Below, piece after piece: positions 18,503 through 27,563 of a stretch of 64,000 nucleotides of DNA. The stretch spans positions 1 to 64,000 of the forward strand of contig JANQPL010000017.1 of assembly GCA_028289425.1 (NCBI GenBank), given 5' to 3'. Position numbers and translations under genes: made by a program. Positions within the stretch are counted from its first letter, which is position 1. Each line of letters starts with the position of its first letter. Origin of the DNA: Alphaproteobacteria bacterium (lineage in GTDB: Bacteria; Pseudomonadota; Alphaproteobacteria; JANQMY01). The notes beneath the pieces were generated by a model. The model saw nothing but the letters and a program-made list of their open reading frames with translations, was not told where the DNA came from and made no database searches.

Positions 18503-20050
18503 ATGTTTGCGGTCAGGCCTTGTGAGGATCGTTTCTTGAAGAATGAAATTCTAATAAATGTGGGGTTGGGGGAAACCCGGGTCGCGTCCGTCGAAGAGGG
18601 GCGGCTGTGCGAATTGCACATAGAAAGGCGGCCGGTCGACCGTGATCAGGATGCCACCGATGCCCGCGGCAGCAGTGTGCTGAATAACATATTCCTTGGC
18701 CGTGTGCAGCGGGTGCTTCCGGGGATGCAGGCGGCGTTCGTCGATATTGGACTGGCACGCGCTGGTTTTTTGGGCGCGCGCGAAGCGCAGTGCCTTGCTG
18801 AAATGTCGGCCATGAACGATGGGCAATTGCCGCCCATCAGTGCGTGCGTCCGCGAAGGCGAAGCGATCTTGGTGCAAGTGGTTAAAGATCCGATGGCGGA
18901 TAAAGGCGCAAGGCTGTCGGCCAACGTCACTGTGCCGGGCCGTTTGTTGGTGTACGTGCCAAATCAAAATGGTGTGGGCATGTCGCGCCGCATTGAAGAT
19001 GAACAAGAACGCCAACGTCTGACGAATGTTGTTGAGAAGCTCATCGCCGAAGCGTCTTTCGATGGCGGATTTATCGTACGGACGGCGGCCATGGGCCTCG
19101 AAGAAGATTTATTACGGGAAGACGCGCAAGAGCTGTTTGACAAATGGAAAACGATCGAACGTTTCCGTGCCAGCATGTCGCCGCCTGCGCTGATACATCA
19201 GGATGTGGATCAGATTTCTCGGGTGTTGCGCGATTTCGTCAATCGGGAAACATACCGTATACAGATTGATGATCTCAATTCCTACAAACAAGCGAAGCGC
19301 TATCAAGAGGCGCACCTAGCCGATCACGATGTGGATATTGATCTTTTCAAGGGTCCGGGATCATTGTTCGAGAGCCTTCAATTGGAAAGCCAAGTGGAAG
19401 CATGCTTCGATCCCCAGGTTTCGTTAAGATCCGGTGGGTGGATTACCATCGAGACGACAGAAGCGCTGACCGCGATTGACGTCAATTCCGGCAGCCTTAC
19501 CGAAGAAACCGGCCTTGAAGAAACCAGCGTACGGACGAATATCGATGCGGCGGATGAGATCGGTAAGCAGTTGAGGTTGCGGGGAATTGGTGGGCTCATT
19601 GTGGTCGATTTCATCCATATGAACGACCCGGACAACGCCGCCCGCGTCGTGCAACATTTGGAACAAAGCTTGGTGGGCGATCGCGTGCCATTCCAAGTGT
19701 CGCCCATGTCCGAATTCGGTCTTGTGGAAATGACCAGGAAACGCGTGCGCGAACCTTTGTCGCGCATGCTGACCGAAGGATGCCGCACCTGCTCGAGCCG
19801 TGGCCGGTTGCAAACGGCGGCGACCGTGGCGAATGACTTGTTGCGCGCCGTCGAGCGGGAAGCGCGGGACAATCCGGGCAAACCCCTGAAGGCCGTGGCG
19901 TCATCCGACGTGATCCGGTGGATCGAAGCGCGAGAGGATGGAGTGCGCGCGGCGCTCATGGAAAAGGGCATTGGGCCGGTCGTGTTCGAAAAGCAGGTGC
20001 CCTCGCCGCGCGACCGGTTTCATGTACATGTGATGGATGAGGTTGCGTGA
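18503..20050 (+). CDS. rng: Ribonuclease G/E family protein
   Basis: Endoribonuclease for rRNA and mRNA processing. It has 515 residues from ATG 18503, or 504 from TTG 18536, which gives the more usual start LKNEILINVG and has GAGG 8 bases upstream. The S1 domain is at the N-terminal end (NIFLGRVQRVLPGMQAAFVDIG). The magnesium-binding Asp residues are in TAIDVNSGSL and VVDFIHMND. The zinc-link Cys pair is in GCRTCSSRG. The short C-terminus lacks the long scaffold of RNase E, so RNase G is the better name. The stop overlaps the start of yacG. Confidence 0.9.
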   Translation: MFAVRPCEDRFLKNEILINVGLGETRVASVEEGRLCELHIERRPVDRDQDATDARGSSVLNNIFLGRVQRVLPGMQAAFVDIGLARAGFLGAREAQCLAEMSAMNDGQLPPISACVREGEAILVQVVKDPMADKGARLSANVTVPGRLLVYVPNQNGVGMSRRIEDEQERQRLTNVVEKLIAEASFDGGFIVRTAAMGLEEDLLREDAQELFDKWKTIERFRASMSPPALIHQDVDQISRVLRDFVNRETYRIQIDDLNSYKQAKRYQEAHLADHDVDIDLFKGPGSLFESLQLESQVEACFDPQVSLRSGGWITIETTEALTAIDVNSGSLTEETGLEETSVRTNIDAADEIGKQLRLRGIGGLIVVDFIHMNDPDNAARVVQHLEQSLVGDRVPFQVSPMSEFGLVEMTRKRVREPLSRMLTEGCRTCSSRGRLQTAATVANDLLRAVEREARDNPGKPLKAVASSDVIRWIEAREDGVRAALMEKGIGPVVFEKQVPSPRDRFHVHVMDEVA

Positions 20051-20253
20051 TGGCCACCACGGGCAACAAGACCTGTCCGATTTGCGGCAATGCGCGCCTC
20101 GATAGGTTTCGGCCTTTTTGTTCGAAGCGTTGCGCCGATTTGGATCTGGCCCGCTGGCTCGGCGGAACCTACAGCTTGCCGGCCGAGGAGCCGCCCGATG
20201 ACTTTGGTGCAGAGGGCGAGTTCTATGTGCCGGAGCCCGACAACGACCGGTAG
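20050..20253 (+). CDS. yacG: DNA gyrase inhibitor YacG
   Basis: The protein has 67 residues. The ATG overlaps the RNase G stop as TGATG; a GTG three bases earlier is also possible. The zinc finger is CPICG...CSKRC, followed by the conserved DLARWLGGTYSLP. Homologues bind gyrase B and coaA products in other bacteria. It is the last protein gene before tRNA-Phe. Confidence 0.92.
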   Translation: MATTGNKTCPICGNARLDRFRPFCSKRCADLDLARWLGGTYSLPAEEPPDDFGAEGEFYVPEPDNDR

Positions 20254-20409
20254 CCGGTCGCCTGGCCGCAGGCCATCCATGAGCGAAAGCCGCTGGAAAC
20301 TGCCGTTTCGCGCGCACCGGCCCGGCGCTGGACAGGGGGAGGATTTTCGCCTATACCCGGCGGCTCCGGCCCGTCCTTAACGGGGCAGCGCCGCCCCTCC
20401 TTCTTGTGG

Positions 20410-20469
<60 letters not shown>

Positions 20470-20485
<16 letters not shown>

Positions 20486-20669
20486 TTGGCCTTCCCGGTC
20501 ATTCTAAGTCGTTGATATCGTTAGACGTTGCCTCCGAAAAGTGTCCCACTTTTCGAAAGGTGGGACACTTTTGGCGTTTGCAACCGACTGATTTCGTTGA
20601 CACGTGTGATCCCCAGCCTGGATTGCGCCACTGACGAAGTCCCAATTGTTTTTGAAGATCTGTATACGG
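20470..20669 (+). repeat. Att-like repeat copy 1 (tRNA 3' end plus right arm)
   Basis: This copy comprises the last 16 bases of tRNA-Phe followed by a right arm that recurs after copies 2 and 3. Shared elements in order are a GTTGATATCGTTAGA-like segment, a GTGTCCCAC/GTGGGACAC hairpin followed by TTTTGGC, an ATCGTTGA-GTGTGAT-like block, and a terminal segment CTGTATACGG that matches GTCCGTATGCGG in the other copies. No left arm precedes it because the left side is the tRNA gene itself. Confidence 0.75.
20537..20572. terminator. Hairpin in right arm, possible bidirectional terminator
   Basis: AAAAGTGTCCCACTTTTCG is followed directly by a near-exact inverted copy ending in GGGACACTTTT, giving a stem of about 17 pairs with one G-T pair and T runs on both strands. 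It lies after tRNA-Phe and before the end of the minus-strand LysR gene, so it could stop transcription both ways. Related hairpins at 28762-28794 and 30781-30806 sit at the same place in the other att-like copies. Confidence 0.5.
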
Positions 20670-20807
20670 TATTATTTAGCTATTGGAGAGGTGGATGCGC
20701 AAGTCAAACCGAGTTTCGGGCGAGTTTGCATATCTTTTGTTACGTTGACCGTACTCTTTGGCGTTTTCGCTTTCATAAAATGCAGTATAAAGATCAATCT
20801 TTGGCCT

Positions 20808-21695
20808 CTAAGCGGCTACCTCTAAGCTCACCTTCTCAAAAATGGAAACCAATTGGCGTGCGAGCGGTGTTCCCAATGTTTCCGGACGAAGCAGTAAAGA
20901 ACTTTCCCAGTTTATGGACAAATCAACATCAATCTGCCGCAGGACCTTCGCTTCTAGCTCTTGACTGAAAATGGCTCTCGGACCCGCACAAATCGCATCT
21001 GTTGTGAGCAGTAGCTTTTTGAGCAGATCATAATTGTCAGAAACAATCCTTATGGCATCAAGTATGGGGCTGCCGGGAAGCGGCGTTGCTGACCCTTGTG
21101 TTTTTGGTGCGACCCATGGAAATTGAGCCAGGCGGGCCTCGTCGGCTAACTTTGACCGGAATATTGTATGCTTGTGGCGAGCGACAGCGATCACTTTGTC
21201 TTGCACCATTGGTACGCAGACAATGTTTCTGTTTTGCCAATCGGCTGATCGAAAGGGACCGACGATCACATCAACCTCGGACGCGTTCAACATTCTCAAA
21301 AGTGTTTCGTCATCCTCGGTGACGACTGACAAGTTCACCTTACCGACCGCCTCCAAGAAACGCGTCAATACTTGCGGCAACAGAACTTGTTCGATGATTG
21401 GCCCGACACCAAGATTGAGGTTCCCGAACTCGAACTGCGTCATCAGTTTGACGTGACGCTCGATCTCAACGACTTGGTCTCGCAGAGGTTCTGCCTTTGA
21501 AAGAATATAGTTCGTCACCTCAGTCGGGATGAGGCCCGTACTAGATCGATAGAATAGTTGGGCTTCCAGCTTATCTTCCAGCCGAGCCAGCTTCTTGCTC
21601 AATGTCGGCTGAGACATGTTCAATTGAGCGCATGCTTGGGTGAGGCTTCCTTCAATTCTTACCGTTCGGATGAGTTCGATATCTGATACATCCAT
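20808..21695 (-). CDS. LysR family transcriptional regulator
   Basis: The protein has 295 residues. The N-terminal winged helix-turn-helix is visible: ELIRTVRIEGSLTQACAQLNMSQPTLSKKLARLEDKL. The C-terminal half is the two-lobed effector-binding domain. It is divergent from the GST gene at 21805, with 109 bases between, the classic LysR arrangement, so it probably controls the cassette A catabolic operon in response to a substrate or intermediate. The effector is unknown. Confidence 0.93.
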   Translation of the reverse strand: MDVSDIELIRTVRIEGSLTQACAQLNMSQPTLSKKLARLEDKLEAQLFYRSSTGLIPTEVTNYILSKAEPLRDQVVEIERHVKLMTQFEFGNLNLGVGPIIEQVLLPQVLTRFLEAVGKVNLSVVTEDDETLLRMLNASEVDVIVGPFRSADWQNRNIVCVPMVQDKVIAVARHKHTIFRSKLADEARLAQFPWVAPKTQGSATPLPGSPILDAIRIVSDNYDLLKKLLLTTDAICAGPRAIFSQELEAKVLRQIDVDLSINWESSLLLRPETLGTPLARQLVSIFEKVSLEVAA

Positions 21696-21720
21696 GTCAA
21701 GTCCTCATTATTCCAAAAGT

Positions 21721-21738
21721 TTACATGGCCTAGTAAAT
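21721..21738. promoter_or_regulatory. Candidate LysR operator (TTTAC-N8-GTAAA)
   Basis: TTTACATGGCCTAGTAAA is an imperfect palindrome (14 of 18 positions) in the LysR-GST divergent gap, 26 bases from the LysR start codon. It contains the T-N11-A form used by LysR proteins. Assigned by position and symmetry only. Confidence 0.45.
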
Positions 21739-21804
21739 CTATTCATTTCCTTTCGTCCTCGATAGCCCCTAATTTCGCTCAAGAATAAAACCGAGGACGC
21801 ATCA

Positions 21805-22470
21805 ATGAATTTTTGGACCAAGAAAACGGCAGAATCCCCCGTGAAGATCTGGGGCGCGGGTACAGCCCGCAGCCTTCGTCCGATCTGGGTCGCGGAGGAG
21901 TTAGGCCTCGACTATGAGCTTGCCCCGATTGGACCCCGAACCGGGGAAACGCAAACCAAGGAATATACCGAGCTCAATCGAAAGCAGAAAATTCCATTCC
22001 TCGTAGACGGAGAGGTCCACTTATCTGAGAGCGTTGCCATTTGTCGCTATCTCATCATGGTTTATCCCAACGACCAGCTTTCATCCCCCGAAACTCTCCT
22101 GGAAAAAGCGAAAGAGGACGAGTGGGTCTCTTACATCTACGGCGAGATCGATGAGACGAGCCTTTATGTGATGCGCCGCCACCGGGACCTGGCAGATATC
22201 TATGGCGCGTCCGAAGACGTTGTCCAGTCTTGCTCAGCCTACGTTCAACGGCACTTCGGGGTTCTGGCAAAACACCTGGAACACCAACAATATCTCATGG
22301 AACGCGGTTTCAGCCTTCCTGATGTTTTGCTGACGTCATGTTTGGACTGGGCCATTCATTACGAAGTTCCTGTTCCCCAAGTTTTGCAAGACTATCGAAA
22401 TGTCATCGCGGAACGTCCCGCTTATCAGAAGGCGATGACAATCAACTACAAAGATCTGTTCGGAGGATAA
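21805..22470 (+). CDS. Glutathione S-transferase family protein
   Basis: The protein has 221 residues. The N-terminal thioredoxin-fold domain has SLRPIWVAEELGLDYELAPI, the cis-Pro segment KIPFLVDGEVHLSESVAICRYL and the ES pair that binds glutathione; the helical domain follows. It is the first gene of the cassette A operon, divergent from LysR and 2 bases before the CoA-transferase gene. With the SDRs and GMC enzyme nearby, a role in thiol-dependent ether or halide cleavage is possible but not shown. Confidence 0.88.
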   Translation: MNFWTKKTAESPVKIWGAGTARSLRPIWVAEELGLDYELAPIGPRTGETQTKEYTELNRKQKIPFLVDGEVHLSESVAICRYLIMVYPNDQLSSPETLLEKAKEDEWVSYIYGEIDETSLYVMRRHRDLADIYGASEDVVQSCSAYVQRHFGVLAKHLEHQQYLMERGFSLPDVLLTSCLDWAIHYEVPVPQVLQDYRNVIAERPAYQKAMTINYKDLFGG

Positions 22471-22472
22471 GC

Positions 22473-23660
22473 ATGGGACCGCTTGATGGAATAAAAGTGC
22501 TCGATTTAACAACGATGGTGTCTGGCCCGGTGGCGACAATGATGCTTGCCGATCAGGGTGCTGATGTTATCAAGGTGGAGCCGCTTCACGGTGAGCAGAT
22601 GCGCCATATTGGGCCACCTCATAACGATGTGGCTGCTGGGTTCTTTTCTTGCAATCGGGGTAAGAGGTCTCTCGCGCTTGATCTGAAATCCGATGAAGGC
22701 AAAGAGGTCCTATTCAAACTCATCGCGGAAACCGACGTGTTCATTCAGAATTTCCGGCCCGGCGCGATTGAGCGCATGGGTTTTTCTGAAGAAGCCTTAC
22801 GTGCGATCAATGAAAAACTGATTTATGTGTCGATTAGCGGGTTTGGCGAAAATGGCCCCTATGCTCACAAGCGTGTCTATGATCCTGTGATCCAAGCCCT
22901 GTCGGGCGCAACGGATATTCAGGCAGATCGGGCGACCGGCAATCCTCAAATGTTCCGGATCATTATCGCCGATAAGGTTACGTCGGTCACAACAGCGCAA
23001 GCCATATCGTCGGCCTTGTATGCCCGTGAGAAGACTGGTGAAGGCCAACATATTCGAATCTCTATGCTGGAAACCATGCTTGCCTTTTTCTGGCCAGAAG
23101 GCATGGCTGGTCTCACCTATGGCGAGCGTGAGATTGACGTCACGAAGTTCCAAGGGGTGATGGATCTCATCTATCCAACCAAAGATCGTTTCATCACTGC
23201 TGGCGCCGTTTCCGACAAGGAATGGGCGGGCATGTGCCGGGCACTCAATCGGGAAGACCTCATTGAGGATGCGCGCTTTAAAACGTCGACAGATCGATTT
23301 GTAAACTCCCAAGAGCGCAAGCAGATAACAGCAGATGAAATCGCCGCTTGGCAGAGCGACGACATTCTCAAGCGCCTCGATGAAGAAGGTGTTCCGTGTG
23401 CCCCGTTACTCTCACGCATGGAATTGATGGAGCATGAACAGGTCGTTCTCAACGACTCCATCCAGAAAATCGATTACCCAGGCTTTGGGGAAGTGCGTCA
23501 AGCGCGCCCAGCAGCTCGATTTGACAAGACACCAGCTGAAATCAAAGGGCCAGGTCCGAAGCTGGGCGAGCACAGTCGCGAGATCCTTTCCGATCTTGGA
23601 TATAGCGCGGAGGAACAACAAGTACTGATCGACGGACAAAAAATACTGACCGCCCGCTAA
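22473..23660 (+). CDS. CaiB/BaiF family (class III) CoA-transferase
   Basis: The protein has 395 residues from ATG 22473, preceded by GGAGGA at a 6-base distance; earlier in-frame codons fall inside the GST gene. It moves CoA from a donor acyl-CoA to a carboxylic acid in the cytosol. Family features are GIKVLDLTTMVSGPVATMMLADQGADVIKVE at the start, NRGKRSLALDLK, and the catalytic Asp in VYDPVIQALSG. It implies that the cassette A pathway activates an acid to a CoA thioester without ATP. Confidence 0.92.
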   Translation: MGPLDGIKVLDLTTMVSGPVATMMLADQGADVIKVEPLHGEQMRHIGPPHNDVAAGFFSCNRGKRSLALDLKSDEGKEVLFKLIAETDVFIQNFRPGAIERMGFSEEALRAINEKLIYVSISGFGENGPYAHKRVYDPVIQALSGATDIQADRATGNPQMFRIIIADKVTSVTTAQAISSALYAREKTGEGQHIRISMLETMLAFFWPEGMAGLTYGEREIDVTKFQGVMDLIYPTKDRFITAGAVSDKEWAGMCRALNREDLIEDARFKTSTDRFVNSQERKQITADEIAAWQSDDILKRLDEEGVPCAPLLSRMELMEHEQVVLNDSIQKIDYPGFGEVRQARPAARFDKTPAEIKGPGPKLGEHSREILSDLGYSAEEQQVLIDGQKILTAR

Positions 23661-23686
23661 TAGGGCGGATCGAAGGAGGAAATAAC

Positions 23687-24457
23687 ATGGCCAAAGTATG
23701 TTTGGTGTTAGGTGCCGGCGCAGGTATTGGCGGGAATGTGGGTAAGAAATTCGCACGCGAGGGATATCATGTGGCCCTGTGCCGCCGCAGTGATGAAGAA
23801 GGCCTCAACAAAATTGTTGCCGAGATTGAAGCGGAGGGCGGTTCTGCCAGTGGTCACCTTGTCAATGCAGTTAAAGAAGGGGCCATCGAGGATCTGATCG
23901 AGGCGGTAGAAGCCGGCATCGGTCCAATCGACGTTGTTCTTTACAATCTGGGGTCGCAGATTGGTGGACGATCTTTAGAAGACACGACACTCAAAGTGTT
24001 CGAGCTTGGCTGGCAAATGGCCACAATGGGGTTGTTTCGCGTTGCGAAAACCCTCTTTCCCCGGATGGTTGAACGTGGCAGTGGCACGCTTTTGGTAACG
24101 TCTGCGACCGCGTCGGTTCGTGGTAATGCCGGGCAGCATTCCCATGCAGGCTCAATGGGCGGTCGCCGCATGTTGTGCCAGACGTTAAATGCTGAATTTG
24201 CGTCTAAGGGCATCCATGTGGCGCACATTCTGATTGATGGTGCTGTTGATGCGCCAGACACATTGGGCAAGATGATGGGGGCCGATGCATTTCAGAAGCT
24301 TCGCGAGGCGCGCGGGCTCGAACATGATGGCTTGATGTTGCCTGAAAAGATGGCCGAGACTTACTTCCACGTCTCGCAGCAACATCGTTCGGCTTGGACC
24401 CACGAACTCGACTTGCGTGCGTTTTCGGATCTCGCTTGGTGGAATCACGCAGCTTAA
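23687..24457 (+). CDS. SDR-fold protein lacking the catalytic Tyr and Lys
   Basis: The protein has 256 residues. The dinucleotide motif GAGAGIGG is near residue 11 and a strand-4 motif YNLGSQIGG replaces NNAG. The region that aligns with Tyr-x-x-x-Lys reads HAGSMGG, so both active-site residues are replaced (by His and Met). The Ser site survives as VTSATAS. It is similar in sequence along its length to the SDR at 26785 in the same operon (for example KGIHVAHILIDGAV versus KGIHVAHVLINGGI), so they are paralogues and may form a mixed dimer. AGGAGG precedes the ATG. Confidence 0.82.
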   Translation: MAKVCLVLGAGAGIGGNVGKKFAREGYHVALCRRSDEEGLNKIVAEIEAEGGSASGHLVNAVKEGAIEDLIEAVEAGIGPIDVVLYNLGSQIGGRSLEDTTLKVFELGWQMATMGLFRVAKTLFPRMVERGSGTLLVTSATASVRGNAGQHSHAGSMGGRRMLCQTLNAEFASKGIHVAHILIDGAVDAPDTLGKMMGADAFQKLREARGLEHDGLMLPEKMAETYFHVSQQHRSAWTHELDLRAFSDLAWWNHAA

Positions 24458-24475
24458 TCCGGGAAGCAGGTCGAT

Positions 24476-25051
24476 ATGATTTCCAACGAACTGCCTAACG
24501 GCACAACTGAACAAGATCGGTTGTCACGGCGAGATTTTCTCGGCACGGTCGGCAAGACATCAGTTTTGGCCACAGCCACACTCTATTCGGCGAGCAGCCT
24601 CGCCGTCCTTACAAGCACTCGTTCTGGATGGGCGGCTGAGCCCCAATTCCTGATTTTAAGAGACGCTGATATCAAGTTGTTCGGCGCGCTCCTGCCCGCC
24701 GTTGTGCAGCAGGCGAACCCGAAAGTCGATAGTCAGAAGTTTCTCCAGTCGCTGGATTCGATTCTGGCTCATGCCGATGCGGAAACCGCCCAACTGATCC
24801 AGCAGCTGGTGGACTTGGTCACAGGTGCGCTCACAAGAGGCGCAATGACAGGCTCCTTGTTTTGGGATTGGCCCGATTTTGATGTTCAAACCGTCAACTC
24901 CATTTTGGAGTCATGGCGTGAAAGTTACTTTGAGTTGCCAAAGACGGTCTACGCCGTTGTGACCAGACTTACGGCAACTGCCTGGTACATGGTCCCCGAG
25001 AATCAACAAATTACCGGCTACAAAGGCCCTCCCAAAAAGATCGTAGACTGA
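24476..25051 (+). CDS. Tat-exported small subunit of a GMC-type dehydrogenase (gluconate 2-dehydrogenase subunit 3-like)
   Basis: The protein has 191 residues. A twin-arginine signal LSRRDFLG is at about 17-24, followed by a weakly hydrophobic stretch and a cleavage region near WAA-EP. The mature helical protein (FGALLPAVVQQANP, AETAQLIQQLVDLVT, WRESYFELPKTVYAVVTRLT) resembles the small subunit of membrane-associated gluconate and sorbitol dehydrogenases. It comes 31 bases before a GMC oxidoreductase with no signal of its own, which it probably carries through the Tat pathway as a folded pair. Confidence 0.75.
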   Translation: MISNELPNGTTEQDRLSRRDFLGTVGKTSVLATATLYSASSLAVLTSTRSGWAAEPQFLILRDADIKLFGALLPAVVQQANPKVDSQKFLQSLDSILAHADAETAQLIQQLVDLVTGALTRGAMTGSLFWDWPDFDVQTVNSILESWRESYFELPKTVYAVVTRLTATAWYMVPENQQITGYKGPPKKIVD

Positions 25052-25082
25052 TCGATGACGGAGAAAACAAGAGAAAAAAGCC

Positions 25083-26690
25083 ATGCAGCATGAAATTGAA
25101 GTCGCCGGTATAGAAGACCCGTATCGCAACGCTCAGGAAAAGGGTTGGAAGATCGTCAATGCGAGCATGCTCGATGACGATTTGGTGCTCGAAGCTGATG
25201 TTGTCGTTGTCGGCACAGGGTCGGGTGGAGGTACTGCGGCTGAAGTTCTAAGCGAAGCCGGTTTGCGGGTCGTCATGCTTGAAGAGGGGATGCTCAAATC
25301 GTCTGACCGCTTCAATATGGCTGAAGGCGAAGCCATTACCGATCTTTACCGCGATGCTGGGCTCCAATCGACAAAAGGCGAAGGTATCTATGTATTCCAA
25401 GGTCAGAATGTTGGCGGCGGCACGACAATCAACTGGTGTGCGAGTTTTCGGACGCCCACACAGACACTGCGTCATTGGGAACAGAATTTCGGCTTGAAGG
25501 GCTGTGGCGAAGACGATCTGGCTCCTTGTTTTGAGATTGCTGAAAAGCAGCTCAACATCATGAAGTGGCCCGCGCCGCCAAACAAAAATAACGAAATTCT
25601 AAAGCGCGGTGCGGAGAAATTAGGGTTTTCTTGGGGTGTCATTCCCCGCAATGTGGATGGTTGTTGGGATCTTGGATATTGCGGGCAAGGCTGTCCTGTT
25701 GATGCGAAAAAGTCGATGTTGGTCACGACCATTCCCAGCGCGCTTCAACAGGGGGCCAAGCTTGTTTATCGCGTCGCCGTCAACGCTCTTCTCCGGGAAG
25801 GGGACCGCGTTACCGGTGTAGAGGGTTTTGCTTATTCTCAGGATGACCGCCAGCGCACCGGCAAGAAAGTAACCGTCAGCGCTAAACATGTTGTGCTTGC
25901 CGCGGGAGCTATTCACACACCGGGCATATTGCTGCGCTCTGACGCGCCAGATCCATACAAACGTATTGGGAAACGCACTTTCTTGCACCCGGTCATCAAC
26001 TCATATGCTCAGTTTAAAGAGCAAATAGATCCGTATTACGGCGCACCACAATCCATCTATTCAGACCATTTTACGTGGCCCGAGGACGATGAAACACAAA
26101 TCGGATACAAACTTGAGGTGTTGCCTCTATTGCCAGGCACATACGCGACGTTGCAAGGCGGGCACGGCGCTGTGCTGCATGAGTCCATGACAAAGCTACC
26201 AAACACTCACGTCCTGATGGCGCTTATGCGCGATGGCTTCCATGAAGGAAGTCCGGGCGGTTCGGTTGAACTCTCCGAAAACGGCAGAGCCGTTCTCGAC
26301 TATCCGCTCACATCCTATCTGACAGACGGCATGAAACACGCCTTTGAAACCATGACAGAAATTCAGTTCGCCGCGGGCGCTGTTGCCACCAGGATCGGTC
26401 ATCGGGATTCTGCTTGGCACAACTCCCTTTCAGAAGCGAAAGAAGCGATCGGTCGCCTCCCCATCGAGTTGGGAAAAGCCAGCATATCCAGTGCCCATGT
26501 GATGGGCGGCTGCGCCATGGGCGAAGACGAGACGCAATGCGTCACGGACAGCGAAGGCCGTTTCCGTCATCTAGAGAACCTATCGATTTTTGATGGATCG
26601 CTCTTCCCAACAAGTTTGGGAGCCAATCCGCAGCTTTCTATTTTTGGAGTTTCGAGGAAGTTTGCCACCAAACTAGCTGAGACTCTGTAG
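25083..26690 (+). CDS. GMC family FAD-dependent oxidoreductase
   Basis: The protein has 535 residues. FAD binding is shown by VVVVGTGSGGGTAAEVL near residue 40 and a second GMC motif NVGGGTTINWCASFRTP near 117. The C-terminal active-site segment has His in SSAHVMGGCAMG and Asn in GANPQLSIFG. It oxidises a primary or secondary alcohol of unknown identity. With the Tat-signal small subunit just before it, it is likely a periplasmic dehydrogenase feeding electrons to the respiratory chain; the cytochrome c subunit of the classical three-part enzyme is not encoded in this window. Confidence 0.9.
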   Translation: MQHEIEVAGIEDPYRNAQEKGWKIVNASMLDDDLVLEADVVVVGTGSGGGTAAEVLSEAGLRVVMLEEGMLKSSDRFNMAEGEAITDLYRDAGLQSTKGEGIYVFQGQNVGGGTTINWCASFRTPTQTLRHWEQNFGLKGCGEDDLAPCFEIAEKQLNIMKWPAPPNKNNEILKRGAEKLGFSWGVIPRNVDGCWDLGYCGQGCPVDAKKSMLVTTIPSALQQGAKLVYRVAVNALLREGDRVTGVEGFAYSQDDRQRTGKKVTVSAKHVVLAAGAIHTPGILLRSDAPDPYKRIGKRTFLHPVINSYAQFKEQIDPYYGAPQSIYSDHFTWPEDDETQIGYKLEVLPLLPGTYATLQGGHGAVLHESMTKLPNTHVLMALMRDGFHEGSPGGSVELSENGRAVLDYPLTSYLTDGMKHAFETMTEIQFAAGAVATRIGHRDSAWHNSLSEAKEAIGRLPIELGKASISSAHVMGGCAMGEDETQCVTDSEGRFRHLENLSIFDGSLFPTSLGANPQLSIFGVSRKFATKLAETL

Positions 26691-26784
26691 CCACCAAAAA
26701 CAACGAGATCATTTTGTTGGGTGGCAACACGAAGCTTTGAACAGACAAACGTCAGTAAGAGAGATGACGGAAGAGAAACAGGAC

Positions 26785-27516
26785 ATGAAAGTCGCTCTGG
26801 TCCTCGGTGCCGGAGATGGGATCGGACGCGCTATCTCCAGCAGGTTTGCGTTGGGCGGTTATCACACTGTCATTGTGCGTCGTGATCCTTCCAAGTCAGA
26901 AGGTTTGATCCAAGAGCTTAAAAAGCAGGGCGCGACCGCAACAGTTCTCTCCGCTGACATTCGTAAAGAAGAAAGTATGAGCGATCTTTTTGCAAATGTG
27001 GAATCGGAAATCGGTGAGATCGATGTCTGCGTTTACAACGGCGGGGCGAATACGCTTGCGGCCTTAGAAGAAACATCCGCAAAACTTTTCCAAAAAGTAT
27101 GGGAGCTTTGTTGCTTAGGTGGTTTTCTTGCTGTTCGAGAGTCCGCAAAGGTAATGGGCCCAAGAGGTCGAGGCACGGTTATTTTTTCGGGTGCCACCTC
27201 TGGCATACGGGGCAAAGAAGGATTGTCGGCTTTTTCTAGTGGGAAGTTTGGTGTTCGATCTGTTGCCCAGTCCGCCGCCAAAGAACTTGCGCCAAAGGGT
27301 ATTCACGTTGCCCACGTTTTGATCAATGGCGGTATTCGGTCAGCCGACATTGCGCGCCTTTACAAGGAACGCGCTGATTTGGATATCGATGATCTCGACA
27401 ATGATTTGTTTATTGATGCGGATGCGCTTGCTGACGCTTATTGGTTTCTCTCTCAACAACCGAAAACCTGTTGGACGCACGAACTCGATGTCCGGACCTA
27501 CCGAGAAAAGTGGTGA
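26785..27516 (+). CDS. SDR-fold protein with Phe in place of the catalytic Tyr
   Basis: The protein has 243 residues from ATG 26785 (MKVALVLGAGDGIG), chosen because it aligns with its paralogue at 23687 and has GGAAGAG 9 bases upstream; a TTG at 26737 or ATG at 26764 could extend it. The cofactor motif is GAGDGIG. The Ser site is FSGATSG. The Tyr-x-x-x-Lys position reads FSSGK, so Tyr is replaced by Phe while Lys is kept. The two SDRs flank the GMC pair in one operon. Confidence 0.82.
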   Translation: MKVALVLGAGDGIGRAISSRFALGGYHTVIVRRDPSKSEGLIQELKKQGATATVLSADIRKEESMSDLFANVESEIGEIDVCVYNGGANTLAALEETSAKLFQKVWELCCLGGFLAVRESAKVMGPRGRGTVIFSGATSGIRGKEGLSAFSSGKFGVRSVAQSAAKELAPKGIHVAHVLINGGIRSADIARLYKERADLDIDDLDNDLFIDADALADAYWFLSQQPKTCWTHELDVRTYREKW

Positions 27517-27563
27517 GAAACAACCCGATTCTTGAATCATCTGCTAAATCTGGAGCACTTACG

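Noticed and set aside
20537-20572. CRISPR repeat or CRISPR array
   Set aside because: The palindromic word GTGTCCCAC recurs only at kilobase distances, with no regular spacers and no cas genes.
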